This document shows, in pieces, positions 43,837 through 53,319 of a DNA stretch of 64,000 nucleotides. The stretch is from Klebsiella pneumoniae (GTDB lineage Bacteria > Pseudomonadota > Gammaproteobacteria > Pseudomonadales > UBA5518): the NCBI GenBank assembly GCA_945862145.1, contig CAMAXE010000015.1, positions 43,013 through 107,012 of the forward strand, given 5' to 3'. Every line of letters starts with the position of its first letter. The stretch's first letter is position 1. The position numbers were made by a program, and so were the translations under genes. Below the pieces are notes generated by a model. That model was not told where the DNA came from and did no database searches. It saw only the letters and a list, made by a program, of their open reading frames with translations.

Positions 43837-45455
43837 GGGTTCATTCCGCCAACTCGGCTGAGATTCCTGCGAAAACCGATCATTGCAGGGTCAAGCTTGA
43901 TTGCCCGGGAAAAAGCAACGCGGGCCTCATCCATATGCCCCTGCTGCTCGAGTAACAGTCCGAGATTATTGACCAAAGAAGCATCCCGTGGTGAAAGTTC
44001 CACGGCACGACGATAACTCGTCTCCGCAGCCGCCCAGTTCCGCGCCTGCAGTTCGAGGAATCCGAAGTTGGCATGCACACCCGCTTCATCCGGTGCAAGC
44101 TCGACCGCACGAGAGGCCTGTATTCGCGCCTCTTTGAGGAGGCCATGCTCGAGATACCACACGGAAAGCCCCATTCGAACCGTGTAATGCTCGCCGCTCA
44201 CCTGGAGAACGCGCGAATAGAGCATGAAAGCATCTCGCCAGTAGCCGACCTGAATCCATGCAAGCACCGAATAAAACAACAATCCCGCCGCAACGACCGC
44301 AACATGTACGCCACACGCTTGCTGCCGACGCGTCCGGGCAAGACCTACCCCCAGCGCGAGCAAGGGGCCCAAGGAAGGCAGATACATGTAGCGATCGGCA
44401 TGGGACTGCGACCCAGCCTGCACCAATCCACATACCGGCGCGATCATGATCAGGAACCAAAGCCAGCCAAACGCAGCCCATGGACAGGTCACACGGAGAC
44501 GCCAGCAAACGAGGGACACGCCGATCATCAACGAGGAAGCAGGCAGAACCTCGCAGACGATGTCCGGAATTCGCACGGGATAAAAGACGGCAAGTTGCGT
44601 CGGGAGTACCAGATCACGAAAGTAGGTGGCAAGTGCCACAGGCACGTTTGCCGCTCGCTGCAGCACCGGCAACTGGTCCACGGGAGCAAGAGCATCTCGC
44701 TGCGCCATGATCGTCAGCGCACATACGCCCGCCGACAGGAACATTAGCGGCAATTTTTCGATCACCAGGCGCAGGCAGAGTCTGCGCCCGCAACCGGCAC
44801 CCTCCCGATTCCTTGCCAGAGGCCAAACATCAAGCAAGAGAAGCACAAGAGGCAACGTCACCGCCATGGGCTTGGACAGCAATGCGGCCGCTCCCGCGCA
44901 CTGGATCGCGGCGTACCATCCACGCGTCCCGACTGCGGCATAACGCAGGTGCGCCAAGCAGGCCAGCAGGAAAAAGAAAGCGCAGAGCACATCCTTGCGC
45001 TCCGCAATCCAGACAACCGACTCGACATGCAACGGGTGTACGAGGAACAGACCAGCCACTGCAACCGAGGCCAGCCGGTCTACCAAGACCTTACGGGCAA
45101 GCACCAACACCAGAGCCGAGTTCAGGAGATGGATCAGGACGTTGACGATATGTGCCGGACCCGGTGCCAGCCCGAACACAGACACATCGGCCATGTGCGA
45201 CAACCACGTCAGCGGATGCCAGTTGCTCATGCTGAACGTTGTGAACGCCCACCGGAAGCCGTCGAGGCTGAGTCCGTTGCGAACCTGCCCCCTCAAAACT
45301 ACATAGCCGTAATCGTCTAGGGGTGCATATCCAAACTCGCCAACGCGCCCAAATACCAAGGCCGCGAGGAAAACAAGTATGGCCAAAGGAGCCAAGAATC
45401 GGGCCGCGAAGGCCTTTGACCGCTTCCATGAGACCGGGCTACTCGCAGCGGTCAC
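43833..45455 (-). CDS. TMTC-like GT-C membrane protein with TPR tail (paralogue B)
   Basis: A 540-residue protein with about ten membrane helices and TPR repeats in the last 120 residues (NFGFLELQARNWAAAETSYR, NNLGLLLEQQGHMDEARVAF). Blocks shared with the other paralogues are YAPLDDYGYVVLRG (acidic pair), NWHPLTWLSHMADVSVFG, HPLHVESVVWIAERKDVLCA, LLSKPMAVTLPLVLLLLDVW and QAGSQSHADRYMYLPSLG. The GTG at 45455 is preceded by GGGAGGACTGCGG, a strong ribosome-binding site, and overlaps the upstream gene by 17 bases; an ATG at 45506 is less likely. Confidence 0.78.
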   Translation of the reverse strand: MTAASSPVSWKRSKAFAARFLAPLAILVFLAALVFGRVGEFGYAPLDDYGYVVLRGQVRNGLSLDGFRWAFTTFSMSNWHPLTWLSHMADVSVFGLAPGPAHIVNVLIHLLNSALVLVLARKVLVDRLASVAVAGLFLVHPLHVESVVWIAERKDVLCAFFFLLACLAHLRYAAVGTRGWYAAIQCAGAAALLSKPMAVTLPLVLLLLDVWPLARNREGAGCGRRLCLRLVIEKLPLMFLSAGVCALTIMAQRDALAPVDQLPVLQRAANVPVALATYFRDLVLPTQLAVFYPVRIPDIVCEVLPASSLMIGVSLVCWRLRVTCPWAAFGWLWFLIMIAPVCGLVQAGSQSHADRYMYLPSLGPLLALGVGLARTRRQQACGVHVAVVAAGLLFYSVLAWIQVGYWRDAFMLYSRVLQVSGEHYTVRMGLSVWYLEHGLLKEARIQASRAVELAPDEAGVHANFGFLELQARNWAAAETSYRRAVELSPRDASLVNNLGLLLEQQGHMDEARVAFSRAIKLDPAMIGFRRNLSRVGGMNP

Positions 45456-47112
45456 CCGCAGTCCTCCCAAGCGTTTTCGCGATTCGCTCGATTCGACTGG
45501 CAACACCCTCGAGTGTCGGGTCGACTGAGAGCACGTCGCAGTAAGCCTTCATGGCCTCCTTCGGGCGGCCCTCCCGCTCCATTATCACGGCAAGGTTCAG
45601 CATTGGCAGACTCCAGCCGGGCCTCAACTCGAGGGCACGAACAAAAGCCCTCCGGGCGCCGACGTTATCGCGCCTCGCTAAAAGCAGGTTGCCCAATGCC
45701 GCCTGCACGAATTCGTTTTCACTGTCTATTGCCAGTGCTTCCCTGACATGCGATTCCGCGTCTTCGCGGTTGCCTCGCCCGGAATGGAAGCTTGCCAATC
45801 CCACATGGGCCTCCCAACTGCGAGGCGTAACGGTAAGCATCCTTGAGTACGCCATGTAATCATTGGCCCAGTACCCTACTTGTATCCAGGCAATCACCGT
45901 ATGGAATACCAGGAGCACACAACAGACGACTGTGCAGCGATGGCGCGATTTCGGCTCGAGGCTCGAGCCGTTCGCCCCGACGGCAAGCAGGAGGCCGATC
46001 GAGGGGATATACGTGTAGCGATCGGCGTGCGCCTGCAACCCCGCTTGCAGAATGCCGATAACGGGCAACAGTGTGAGGCAGAACCAGCAGCAGCCGAACA
46101 TCCACCACGGCGCGGAGCGTCGATGACGGATGACGAGGACCGACGCGCAGACAACCAACACAAGCGCCGGTAGGAATACACTTGCAGCATCAATTGGACG
46201 GAGCGGATAAAGCGCAGCAAGGTCGAGGGGGAAGATCAGCTGTCTGCAATAGACAACCAGGGAGAGGATCGCATTCTGCAGACGATATGCGAGCGGCACT
46301 GACTCGAAACTCGTTATTGCCTCCGCCTGAGCCATGACGGTCAACACGCACACCACCGCAGACATCAGGATGACGGGCGTCTTCTCGAGAAGGAGCCGGC
46401 AGAAGTTCCTGACCTGGGCGCCAGCGCCAGTAGGTGCCCGCAGCCTTCCACCGGGCCAGTAGTCGAGCAGCAGCAGCGCCACGGGGAGGGTCACCGCCAT
46501 CGGCTTGGACATCAGGGCAAGTACACAGGCCAGTTGCAGGCGCAGGTATCGCGTCACGGTAGGGCGCGCTTGCAGGTCAAGATGGAAATGCAGCGCCGCG
46601 AAATAGAACAGGGCGCAGAGCACGTCCTTTCGTTCCGCCACCCAGGCCACGGATTCCACGTGCAGCGGATGCACCGCGAAAAACAGCGCCACCAGCAACG
46701 CAGCCCCATGTCTGGCTCCTGCCACCACCCGGAACGCGAGCGCATAGACCAGCAGGCTGTTGCAGACATGCAGAAGCAGGTTCACAGCGTGCTTCGGGCC
46801 CGCCGCCTCGCCGAACAGCGAGACGTCCAGCATGTAGGACATCCACGTCAGCGGATGCCAGTTGCTGAAGCGGAAGCTGGTCAGCGCCCAGGCGATGCCC
46901 TCGGGCGTCAGACCCTTACGCACGGGCGCCGTGTGGACTACGTACTCGATGTCGTCGATGCCCACGTAACCGAAGCCAATGCAGCGGTAGTAGACCAGCA
47001 GGCTCGCCAGTGCCACGAGAGCCGCGCAGCCGCAGTGCAGCCACATGACTGAACACCCGGCTGCGCCGTAACGGAAAGCGCTGGCGCCGGACCCCTTAGG
47101 CGACAGGCTCAT
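45439..47112 (-). CDS. TMTC-like GT-C membrane protein with TPR tail (paralogue C)
   Basis: A 557-residue paralogue of the preceding protein. It has GYVGIDDIEYVVHT (acidic pair), NWHPLTWMSYMLDVSLFGE, HPLHVESVAWVAERKDVLCA, LMSKPMAVTLPVALLLLDYW and QAGLQAHADRYTYIPSIG, then TPR repeats from about residue 420. The ATG at 47112 overlaps the GT2 stop (ATGA); the frame is open to 47151. The high similarity of paralogues B and C side by side suggests a tandem duplication that has since diverged. Confidence 0.78.
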   Translation of the reverse strand: MSLSPKGSGASAFRYGAAGCSVMWLHCGCAALVALASLLVYYRCIGFGYVGIDDIEYVVHTAPVRKGLTPEGIAWALTSFRFSNWHPLTWMSYMLDVSLFGEAAGPKHAVNLLLHVCNSLLVYALAFRVVAGARHGAALLVALFFAVHPLHVESVAWVAERKDVLCALFYFAALHFHLDLQARPTVTRYLRLQLACVLALMSKPMAVTLPVALLLLDYWPGGRLRAPTGAGAQVRNFCRLLLEKTPVILMSAVVCVLTVMAQAEAITSFESVPLAYRLQNAILSLVVYCRQLIFPLDLAALYPLRPIDAASVFLPALVLVVCASVLVIRHRRSAPWWMFGCCWFCLTLLPVIGILQAGLQAHADRYTYIPSIGLLLAVGANGSSLEPKSRHRCTVVCCVLLVFHTVIAWIQVGYWANDYMAYSRMLTVTPRSWEAHVGLASFHSGRGNREDAESHVREALAIDSENEFVQAALGNLLLARRDNVGARRAFVRALELRPGWSLPMLNLAVIMEREGRPKEAMKAYCDVLSVDPTLEGVASRIERIAKTLGRTAGDRCE

Positions 47113-47891
47113 TCGAGCGGGGCAAGAAGCGGATAGGCGAGGATTCCCCAATGGTGGAGACGGTAACGAATGGCCGCTTCGAGCACCCCGAATCCATAAC
47201 GTACGCTGCGCCTGAAGCTGATTGAGGAGGCCTCGGCGAAATACCGTGTGGGGCAGGAGATCTCGCCGATCCTGAAACCGAAATGACAGGCCTGCACGAG
47301 CATCTGGTTATCGAACACGAAGTCGTCTGAATTGCGATCCAGAGGCAGGCGCTGCAGCAACTCCCTGCTCCAGGCGCGATAGCCCGTGTGGTACTCGGTG
47401 AACTTGTATCCGAGTAACAGGTTCTCAGCGAGTGTGAGCAGTCGGTTGGCAACGTACTTGTAAAGCGGCATGCCACCCGCCAGCGCTCCTCGTCCGAGGA
47501 TGCGCGAAGCAAGCACGGCGTCGTACTGCCCACTTGTGATCATCGCCGCCATCGCCGTCAGCAGGCGTGGCGTGTACTGGTAATCCGGATGCAGCATCAC
47601 GACCACGTCGGCTCCAGCATCTAGCGCGGCTGCATAGCAGGTTTTCTGGTTGCCGCCATAACCGCGGTTACGTTCGTGGCGGATGGTGCGCAGGCCAAGA
47701 GAATGCGCGAGATCTCCGGTTCGGTCGCTGCTGCAGTCGTCGACGAGGATCACCTCGTCGACCACGTCACGGGGCACTTCGTCCAGCGTCTGGCGCAGCG
47801 TTCGCTCCGCATTATAAGCGGGCATCACGACGACGATTTTCTTGTCATTCAGCACGAGAAAGCCCCGGAATCGAACATTGGTATCACGCAA
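47109..47891 (-). CDS. GT2-family glycosyltransferase (polyprenyl-phosphate type)
   Basis: A 260-residue GT-A enzyme: IVVVMPAYNAERTLRQTLDE, EVILVDDCSSDRTGDLAHSL, NRGYGGNQKTCYAAALDAGA, then MLHPDYQYTPRLL in the DXD position, and EYHTGYRAWSRELLQRLPLD. It lacks the C-terminal helix pair seen in the gene at 29.8 kb. It is similar to dolichyl-phosphate-mannose synthase-like bacterial enzymes. The gene starts 27 bases after the next upstream gene and overlaps the downstream TMTC-like gene. Confidence 0.82.
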   Translation of the reverse strand: MRDTNVRFRGFLVLNDKKIVVVMPAYNAERTLRQTLDEVPRDVVDEVILVDDCSSDRTGDLAHSLGLRTIRHERNRGYGGNQKTCYAAALDAGADVVVMLHPDYQYTPRLLTAMAAMITSGQYDAVLASRILGRGALAGGMPLYKYVANRLLTLAENLLLGYKFTEYHTGYRAWSRELLQRLPLDRNSDDFVFDNQMLVQACHFGFRIGEISCPTRYFAEASSISFRRSVRYGFGVLEAAIRYRLHHWGILAYPLLAPLE

Positions 47892-47918
47892 TCATAGCCT
47901 CTGCTCCGCGCTAGAAAC

Positions 47919-48617
47919 TCAGGCACGGAGGTTGTACCGGAGGATGCACCACAGCGCCCTCACCCCATCCTTCCACCCGATCTTCTTGCCCTCCTGATAG
48001 GTGCGACCGTAATACGAAATGCCCACCTCGAAGACCCGACACCCGAGCTTCGCGATCTTTGCAGTGATCTCGGGCTCGAAGCCGAACCGGTCCTCCTCGA
48101 TTCGCAGCGACTGGATGATTTCACGACGGAAGACCTTGTAGCAGGTCTCCATGTCGGTGAGATTGAGATTGGTGAACATGTTCGATACCAGCGTCAGGAA
48201 GCCGTTGCCTACCCGGTGCCAGAAATACAGAACGCGATGCGGGCCGCTACCGATGAACCTTGATCCGTAGACCACGTCTGCCTTTCCCTGCACGATCGGA
48301 CCGATCAGTAAGGGATATTGCTGGGGGTCATACTCGAGATCGGCGTCCTGGATGATCACGATGTCACCCGTCGCCTCCGCGATACCCGTGCGCAAGGCGG
48401 CACCCTTGCCGCGATTCACCGAGTGAAGAGCCAGTTTGTCGATTTTTGCGCGGAGCGGCCCTTCCAGAAGTTCTCTGCTGCCGTCTTGGGAGCAATCGTC
48501 GACGACGATGATTTCCTTTTCGCCACCCGGTGCAGCGCGCACGGCATTGATGACTGCCTCAATGGTGCCGCGCTCGTTGTAGCAGGGGATGACAATGCTG
48601 AGTTTCACAAGATGCAC
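47919..48617 (-). CDS. GT2-family glycosyltransferase, DPM1-like
   Basis: A 232-residue enzyme close to dolichyl/undecaprenyl-phosphate sugar synthases: [60 protein letters not shown], the DXD motif [15 protein letters not shown], and [20 protein letters not shown]. It should load a sugar on a polyprenyl phosphate at the inner membrane. The ATG at 48617 overlaps the upstream gene by 13 bases; a GTG at 48608 would give a GTGA overlap instead. Confidence 0.84.
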   Translation of the reverse strand: MHLVKLSIVIPCYNERGTIEAVINAVRAAPGGEKEIIVVDDCSQDGSRELLEGPLRAKIDKLALHSVNRGKGAALRTGIAEATGDIVIIQDADLEYDPQQYPLLIGPIVQGKADVVYGSRFIGSGPHRVLYFWHRVGNGFLTLVSNMFTNLNLTDMETCYKVFRREIIQSLRIEEDRFGFEPEITAKIAKLGCRVFEVGISYYGRTYQEGKKIGWKDGVRALWCILRYNLRA

Positions 48618-49549
48618 CGGAAGTAATCGATGGTCTCACGGAGCCCGTCCTCAAGGTCTGTCGTGGGCTCCCAGTCGAGCAACCGGCGCGCCTCAGCGAT
48701 GTCGGGTTGGCGCTGACGCGGGTCATCCGTGGGTAGCGGATGCAATACCAGGTGTGAGCGGGAGTCGGTGAGCCGCAGGACGAGTGCGGCGATGTCGAGG
48801 ATACTGCTTTGCACGGGATTCCCAAGATTAACCGGCCCGGGGCTGTTCTCGGAGTTGTCCATCAAACGCAACAGTGCATCAACCATATCGTCGACGTAAC
48901 AGAAAGAGCGCGTTTGCTGGCCGTCCCCGTAAACAGTGATGTCACGGCCCTGTAGAGCCTGCACGATGAAATTACTCACCACGCGCCCGTCATCGGGCTG
49001 CATGTGTGGGCCGTAGGTGTTGAAAATGCGCGCAACGCGTATCGCCAGCCCGTGCTGGCGGTAATAATCGAAAAACAGCGTTTCGGCACAACGCTTGCCC
49101 TCGTCATAGCAGCTGCGTGGGCCGATGGGGTTTACACGCCCCCAGTAGCTTTCCGGCTGGGGGTGCACATCGGGATCACCGTACACCTCTGACGTCGAGG
49201 CCTGCAGGATCGGCGCACGCAGGCGCTTGGCAAGCCCAAGCATATTGATCGCGCCGTGTACGGAGCTTTTGGTGGTCTGCACCGGATCGAACTGGTAACG
49301 AACGGGCGAGGCCGGGCAGGCGAGGTTGTAGATCTGGTCGACCTCTACGTAAAGCGGGAATGTGATGTCGTGGCGCAGCACCTCGAAAAGCGGGTGCGCC
49401 ACAAGTTGCCGGATGTTTTGGCGGCGTCCTGTATAGAAGTTGTCCACACAGAGTACTTCGTCACCGCGCGCCAGCAAGCGGGTGCAAATGTGTGAGCCGA
49501 TGAAACCCGCCCCACCCGTTACCAACACCCTCCGACCACCGCTAGCCAT
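48605..49549 (-). CDS. UDP-glucuronate decarboxylase (UDP-xylose synthase)
   Basis: Extended SDR of 314 residues that converts UDP-glucuronate to UDP-xylose. NAD motif [58 protein letters not shown], the Ser-containing [19 protein letters not shown], the catalytic pair in [18 protein letters not shown] (Tyr and Lys), and [20 protein letters not shown] are textbook for UXS. It is the first gene of the second glycan operon and would supply a pentose donor. The ATG at 49549 precedes the glycine-rich loop; the frame is open to 49600. Confidence 0.9.
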   Translation of the reverse strand: MASGGRRVLVTGGAGFIGSHICTRLLARGDEVLCVDNFYTGRRQNIRQLVAHPLFEVLRHDITFPLYVEVDQIYNLACPASPVRYQFDPVQTTKSSVHGAINMLGLAKRLRAPILQASTSEVYGDPDVHPQPESYWGRVNPIGPRSCYDEGKRCAETLFFDYYRQHGLAIRVARIFNTYGPHMQPDDGRVVSNFIVQALQGRDITVYGDGQQTRSFCYVDDMVDALLRLMDNSENSPGPVNLGNPVQSSILDIAALVLRLTDSRSHLVLHPLPTDDPRQRQPDIAEARRLLDWEPTTDLEDGLRETIDYFRCIL

Positions 49550-49706
49550 ATCGACTACCACTCTCGTTGACGGGACCATCCGCAAACAATATCGGGCCAC
49601 GTTGAAGTGTGGCGTACCGTGCTTTAGGGTGCAAACGTCCCATTCGCCTCAGCAGAGCATGAGACTAGAATGGTGTTGGTTCCCTTGTCCGGATAATGGA
49701 TCTGGC

Positions 49707-50339
49707 GTGAAAAAATTCGTGATAGGCCTCACCGGAGGCATTGGCAGCGGCAAGAGCGCCGCTTCGGCGCGCTTCGAGACCCATGGCATCACCGTGGTCG
49801 ATGCCGACCAGGCCTCTCGTACGGTGGTGCAGCCGGGCCAGCCTGCGCTCGCACTGATCGCCGAACATTTCGGGGCTGGCATTCTCGATGCCGGCGGAGC
49901 ACTCGACCGGGCGCAGTTGCGCCAGAAGATCTTCGCCGATCCCGCGGAGCGTCAATGGCTCGAGGCGCTCTTGCACCCGCGCATCACGATCGAGATTTTC
50001 CGCGCGCTTCAGGCTGCCACCAGCCCCTATGCCCTGCTGGTCTCGCCACTGCTGCTCGAGGCGAAGCAAGACACCCTCGCCAACCGCGTCGTGGTGGTGG
50101 ATGTAGACGAAACCACACAGCTCGCGCGCACCATGAGCCGCGATGCCAACAGCGAACCTCAAGTGCGCGCCATCATGGCCGCACAGATCGGCCGCGCGGA
50201 GCGGCTCGCCCGCGCGCACGACGTGATCCGCAACGAAGGCTCGCTCGAAGACCTGCAGCGGCAGGTCGATGCCCTGCACGAACGCTACCTGCAACTCGCC
50301 GCCGAGCACGCAGCCTCGGCGGTCGGAGCACAGCCATGA
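49707..50339 (+). CDS. coaE: Dephospho-CoA kinase
   Basis: Last step of CoA synthesis; 210 residues. Walker A is [18 protein letters not shown], then [20 protein letters not shown] and [20 protein letters not shown] and a C-terminal [18 protein letters not shown]. The GTG at 49707 begins VKKFVIGL; the frame is open upstream to 49440 but runs over the UXS region. It overlaps yacG by 4 bases (ATGA). In relatives it directly follows pilD, so the glycan operon has split this block. Confidence 0.93.
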   Translation: MKKFVIGLTGGIGSGKSAASARFETHGITVVDADQASRTVVQPGQPALALIAEHFGAGILDAGGALDRAQLRQKIFADPAERQWLEALLHPRITIEIFRALQAATSPYALLVSPLLLEAKQDTLANRVVVVDVDETTQLARTMSRDANSEPQVRAIMAAQIGRAERLARAHDVIRNEGSLEDLQRQVDALHERYLQLAAEHAASAVGAQP

Positions 50340-50518
50340 GCCAGACGGTCAGCTGCCCCAGCTGTAAGGCACCTGTCGAGTGGGTCGAGTCCATCCCTTG
50401 GCGGCCCTTCTGTTCGCGCCGCTGCAAGGACGCTGATTTCATCGCCTGGGCGCAGGAGAAACACGTGCTGAGTGGCGACAGCGAGACCGCGGATTTCCTC
50501 GACACGCCGCCCGACTGA
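50336..50518 (+). CDS. yacG: DNA gyrase inhibitor YacG
   Basis: A 60-residue zinc protein that inhibits GyrB. The four zinc ligands are [10 protein letters not shown] and [17 protein letters not shown], the normal CXXC and CXXXC spacing. It is translationally coupled to coaE. Confidence 0.93.
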   Translation: MSQTVSCPSCKAPVEWVESIPWRPFCSRRCKDADFIAWAQEKHVLSGDSETADFLDTPPD

Positions 50519-50583
50519 GCCGGGCTCGCCGCACCGGACTCCGGTTGCTACCGGGCCCGTACCAACGATGAACCCCGCACGCC

Positions 50584-51324
50584 TCAGGAGCAGACGGGAC
50601 AATCTGCACGCCGCGGAATCCTGAGCCGATGGAACTCCGTGCTGAGTCCATCGAACACCAGCAACTCGCCGATCAACGGCACGCCAGCGCCGGTGATGAG
50701 CTTCAGGGCCTCCAGCGCCTGCAGCATGCCGATGGTGCCCACCACCGGAGCGGCCACACCGTTAACGGCGCAGGCCCGCTCCTCGCGCGCATCCTGCACC
50801 GGATACAGGCAGGCGTAGCAGGGCCCCGCGCGCGCGGGATCAAACACCGAGAGCTGCCCCTCCCAACCCAAGGCAGCACCACTCACCAGCGGCTTGCGCG
50901 CGCCGATGCAGGCGGCGTTCAGGGCATAGCGGGTGGCGTAGTTGTCGCTGCAGTCCAGCGCCAGATCCACGCGATCCAGCACCGCCGGCAGCGTCGCGGC
51001 ATCGAGCCGCGTTTCGATCGGCTCCACCGCCACGCCCGTGTTCAATGCGGCGATGGCCGCCGCCGCAGAGCGTGCCTTGCTCCAGCCGATGTGCGACTCC
51101 TGATGCAGCGGCTGGCGCTGCAGGTTGGAGAGTTCGACGTGATCGGGGTCGGCAAGGAGCAGCGTTCCCACGCCGCTGCTTGCCAGGTACATCGCCGCAG
51201 GCGAGCCGAGACCTCCCAACCCCACGACCAGCACACGGGCGTCGCGCAGGCGCTGCTGCCCCTCTATGTCGATCTGGGGCAGCAGGATATGGCGGCTGTA
51301 GCGCAACAGCTCCGCGTCATTCAT
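50584..51324 (-). CDS. moeB: Molybdopterin-synthase adenylyltransferase MoeB
   Basis: E1-like ThiF/MoeB enzyme of 246 residues that adenylates the C-terminus of MoaD (or a related sulfur carrier). It has LLRYSRHILLPQIDIEGQQR, the nucleotide loop VLVVGLGGLGSPAAMYLASS, DCSDNYATRYALNAAC, and the zinc cysteines CYACLYP and CPVCS. The ATG at 51324 overlaps the prmC end by 8 bases. No sulfur-carrier gene is adjacent, so the partner is unknown; a ThiF role is possible. Confidence 0.87.
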   Translation of the reverse strand: MNDAELLRYSRHILLPQIDIEGQQRLRDARVLVVGLGGLGSPAAMYLASSGVGTLLLADPDHVELSNLQRQPLHQESHIGWSKARSAAAAIAALNTGVAVEPIETRLDAATLPAVLDRVDLALDCSDNYATRYALNAACIGARKPLVSGAALGWEGQLSVFDPARAGPCYACLYPVQDAREERACAVNGVAAPVVGTIGMLQALEALKLITGAGVPLIGELLVFDGLSTEFHRLRIPRRADCPVCS

Positions 51325-52222
51325 GGCAGCACTCCTCGTCCGCCTTGAGAGACTGCTCCGCAGGCAGCGGTCCTTTGAAGTAACCGGCCGTAACGCGGTC
51401 GTGACCCGCGAGATCGCGGGTAGTGCGGGGATTCTCGAAACCTGCCGCCTCGAACAGCGCCCTGACCGCTTCACCCTGATCGGCGCCGTGCTCGCAGGCG
51501 AGCAAGCCGCCAGGTGCCAGATGCGCGGGCGCCACCGCAATAACAGCGCGCAGCGCATCCAGCCCATCGGCGCCCGAGGCAAGTGCGCGCCGCGGCTCAT
51601 GGCTCAGGCCTGGGCCCTCGAGGCAGGTATCGTCATTGCGGATATACGGCGGGTTCGACACGATCACCGCGAATAGACGCCCGGCGACAGGGCCATACCA
51701 GTCGCCGGCAACGAAGTGCGCGTTAGCAATGGCATGGCGTTGTGCGTTACGCGCCGCAACGGCGACCGCAGCGGGATCGATATCCACGGCGGTGATTTCC
51801 CAGCCCGGCCGTTCCCGCGCCAGCGCAATCGCAATGGCGCCGCTGCCCGTGCCAAGGTCGAGCACGCGGGCCACCGGAGCGTCCACTGCCGCGAGCACGC
51901 GCTCGACCAGGCACTCGGTAGCGGGGCGCGGCACCAGCGTGGCGGGCGTGATCTCCAGTTCGAGCGACCAGAATTCCGCCACGCTACGGATGCCTGCTAC
52001 CGATTCACCGGCCGCACGGCGGGCGATTAACGCGGCGAAACGCTGTTCAGCCTCAGCGGGCACGGGATCGCCGCCATGGGCATAGAGCCAGACGCGCGCG
52101 CGACCGAGCGCCTGCGCCATTAGCAACTCGGCGTCCAGACGCGGCGAGTCACCCGGCAGCGCTGCCGCTGCGCGCGCTATCAATGCACTCACGGTGATAT
52201 CCACAACGCCGGGCTCCGTCAT
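51317..52222 (-). CDS. prmC: Release-factor glutamine methyltransferase PrmC
   Basis: Methylates the GGQ glutamine of release factors; 301 residues. It has a helical N-domain with DSPRLDAELLMAQALGRARV, AEFWSLELEITPATLVPRPA, SAM motif VLDLGTGSGAIAIALARERP and the catalytic NPPY in FAVIVSNPPYIRNDDTCLEG. It lies 11 bases after prfA, its substrate's gene. Confidence 0.93.
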   Translation of the reverse strand: MTEPGVVDITVSALIARAAAALPGDSPRLDAELLMAQALGRARVWLYAHGGDPVPAEAEQRFAALIARRAAGESVAGIRSVAEFWSLELEITPATLVPRPATECLVERVLAAVDAPVARVLDLGTGSGAIAIALARERPGWEITAVDIDPAAVAVAARNAQRHAIANAHFVAGDWYGPVAGRLFAVIVSNPPYIRNDDTCLEGPGLSHEPRRALASGADGLDALRAVIAVAPAHLAPGGLLACEHGADQGEAVRALFEAAGFENPRTTRDLAGHDRVTAGYFKGPLPAEQSLKADEECCHE

Positions 52223-52233
52223 CGCGGCAGCGC

Positions 52234-53319
52234 TCAGTCGCCCAGTGCCGCGAGCTGGTCGGCCTGGTACTCCTGGATCAGCGGTCCGATCACGCAGCCG
52301 AGATCGCCTTCCATGATCTCGGGCAGGCGGTAGAGGGTGAGATTCACGCGATGATCGGTCACCCGACCCTGCGGGAAGTTGTAGGTGCGGATGCGCTCGG
52401 AACGATCACCGCTGCCCACCTGGAGTTTGCGCTCGCTCGCCTGCTCCGCGTGCTGCGCGTCCTGCGCCTGGCTGAGCAGCTTGGAGGCCAGCAAAGACAT
52501 CGCCCGCGCCCGGTTCTTGTGCTGCGAGCGCTCGTCCTGGCATTCCACCACGATGCCGCTGGGGATGTGTGTCAAGCGCACCGCAGAGTCCGTGCGGTTG
52601 ACGTGCTGGCCGCCAGCGCCGCTCGCGCGGTAGGTGTCGACACGCAGATCGGCCTTGTTGATCTCGACCTCTTCGATCTCGGCCACCTCGGGCAGGATCG
52701 CGACCGTGCACGCCGAGGTATGGATACGCCCCTGCGCCTCGGTGTCGGGGACGCGCTGCACACGGTGCGCACCGGACTCGAACTTGAGCCGGCTGAAGAC
52801 ATCGCGCCCGGCTACGCTGGCGATGATCTCCTTGTAGCCGCCGTGTTCGCCCGGGCGCTGACTCAGAACCTCGACCTGCCAGCCGCGGGAGTCGCCGTAG
52901 CGCGAGTACATGCGGAAAAGATCCCCCGCGAAGATAGCCGCCTCGTCGCCACCGGTGCCGGCGCGAATCTCGAGGAAGACATTGGAACCGTCGCGCGGGT
53001 CGCGCGGCAGGAGCAGCAGCTTGAGTTCGCCTTCGAGCGTCTCGCTGCTCGCGCGCGCAGTGTCGAATTCCTCCTGCGCCAGTTCGCGCATCTCGGCGTC
53101 GGTATCGCGCAACAGCGCCTCGGCGCCGGCGATGTCCTCGAGCACGCGCAGGTAACGCCCATAGGCCAGCACCACGGGCTCGATCTCGGCGTACTCCCGG
53201 CTGAAGGCACGGAAGCGCGTCTGGTCGGCGATGACCTCGGCGTCACCGAGCAGCACGGAGAGTTCCTCATGGCGCTCGCAGAGCTGCTGCAGTTTGGTGG
53301 CCAGCGAGGCCTTGATCAC
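52234..53319 (-). CDS. prfA: Peptide chain release factor 1
   Basis: Recognises UAA/UAG stop codons; 361 residues. It has [20 protein letters not shown] (the PxT codon-recognition motif reads PDT rather than PAT), [20 protein letters not shown] with the GGQ motif, and [20 protein letters not shown]. The start overlaps the hemA stop (ATGA). Confidence 0.95.
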   Translation of the reverse strand: MIKASLATKLQQLCERHEELSVLLGDAEVIADQTRFRAFSREYAEIEPVVLAYGRYLRVLEDIAGAEALLRDTDAEMRELAQEEFDTARASSETLEGELKLLLLPRDPRDGSNVFLEIRAGTGGDEAAIFAGDLFRMYSRYGDSRGWQVEVLSQRPGEHGGYKEIIASVAGRDVFSRLKFESGAHRVQRVPDTEAQGRIHTSACTVAILPEVAEIEEVEINKADLRVDTYRASGAGGQHVNRTDSAVRLTHIPSGIVVECQDERSQHKNRARAMSLLASKLLSQAQDAQHAEQASERKLQVGSGDRSERIRTYNFPQGRVTDHRVNLTLYRLPEIMEGDLGCVIGPLIQEYQADQLAALGD

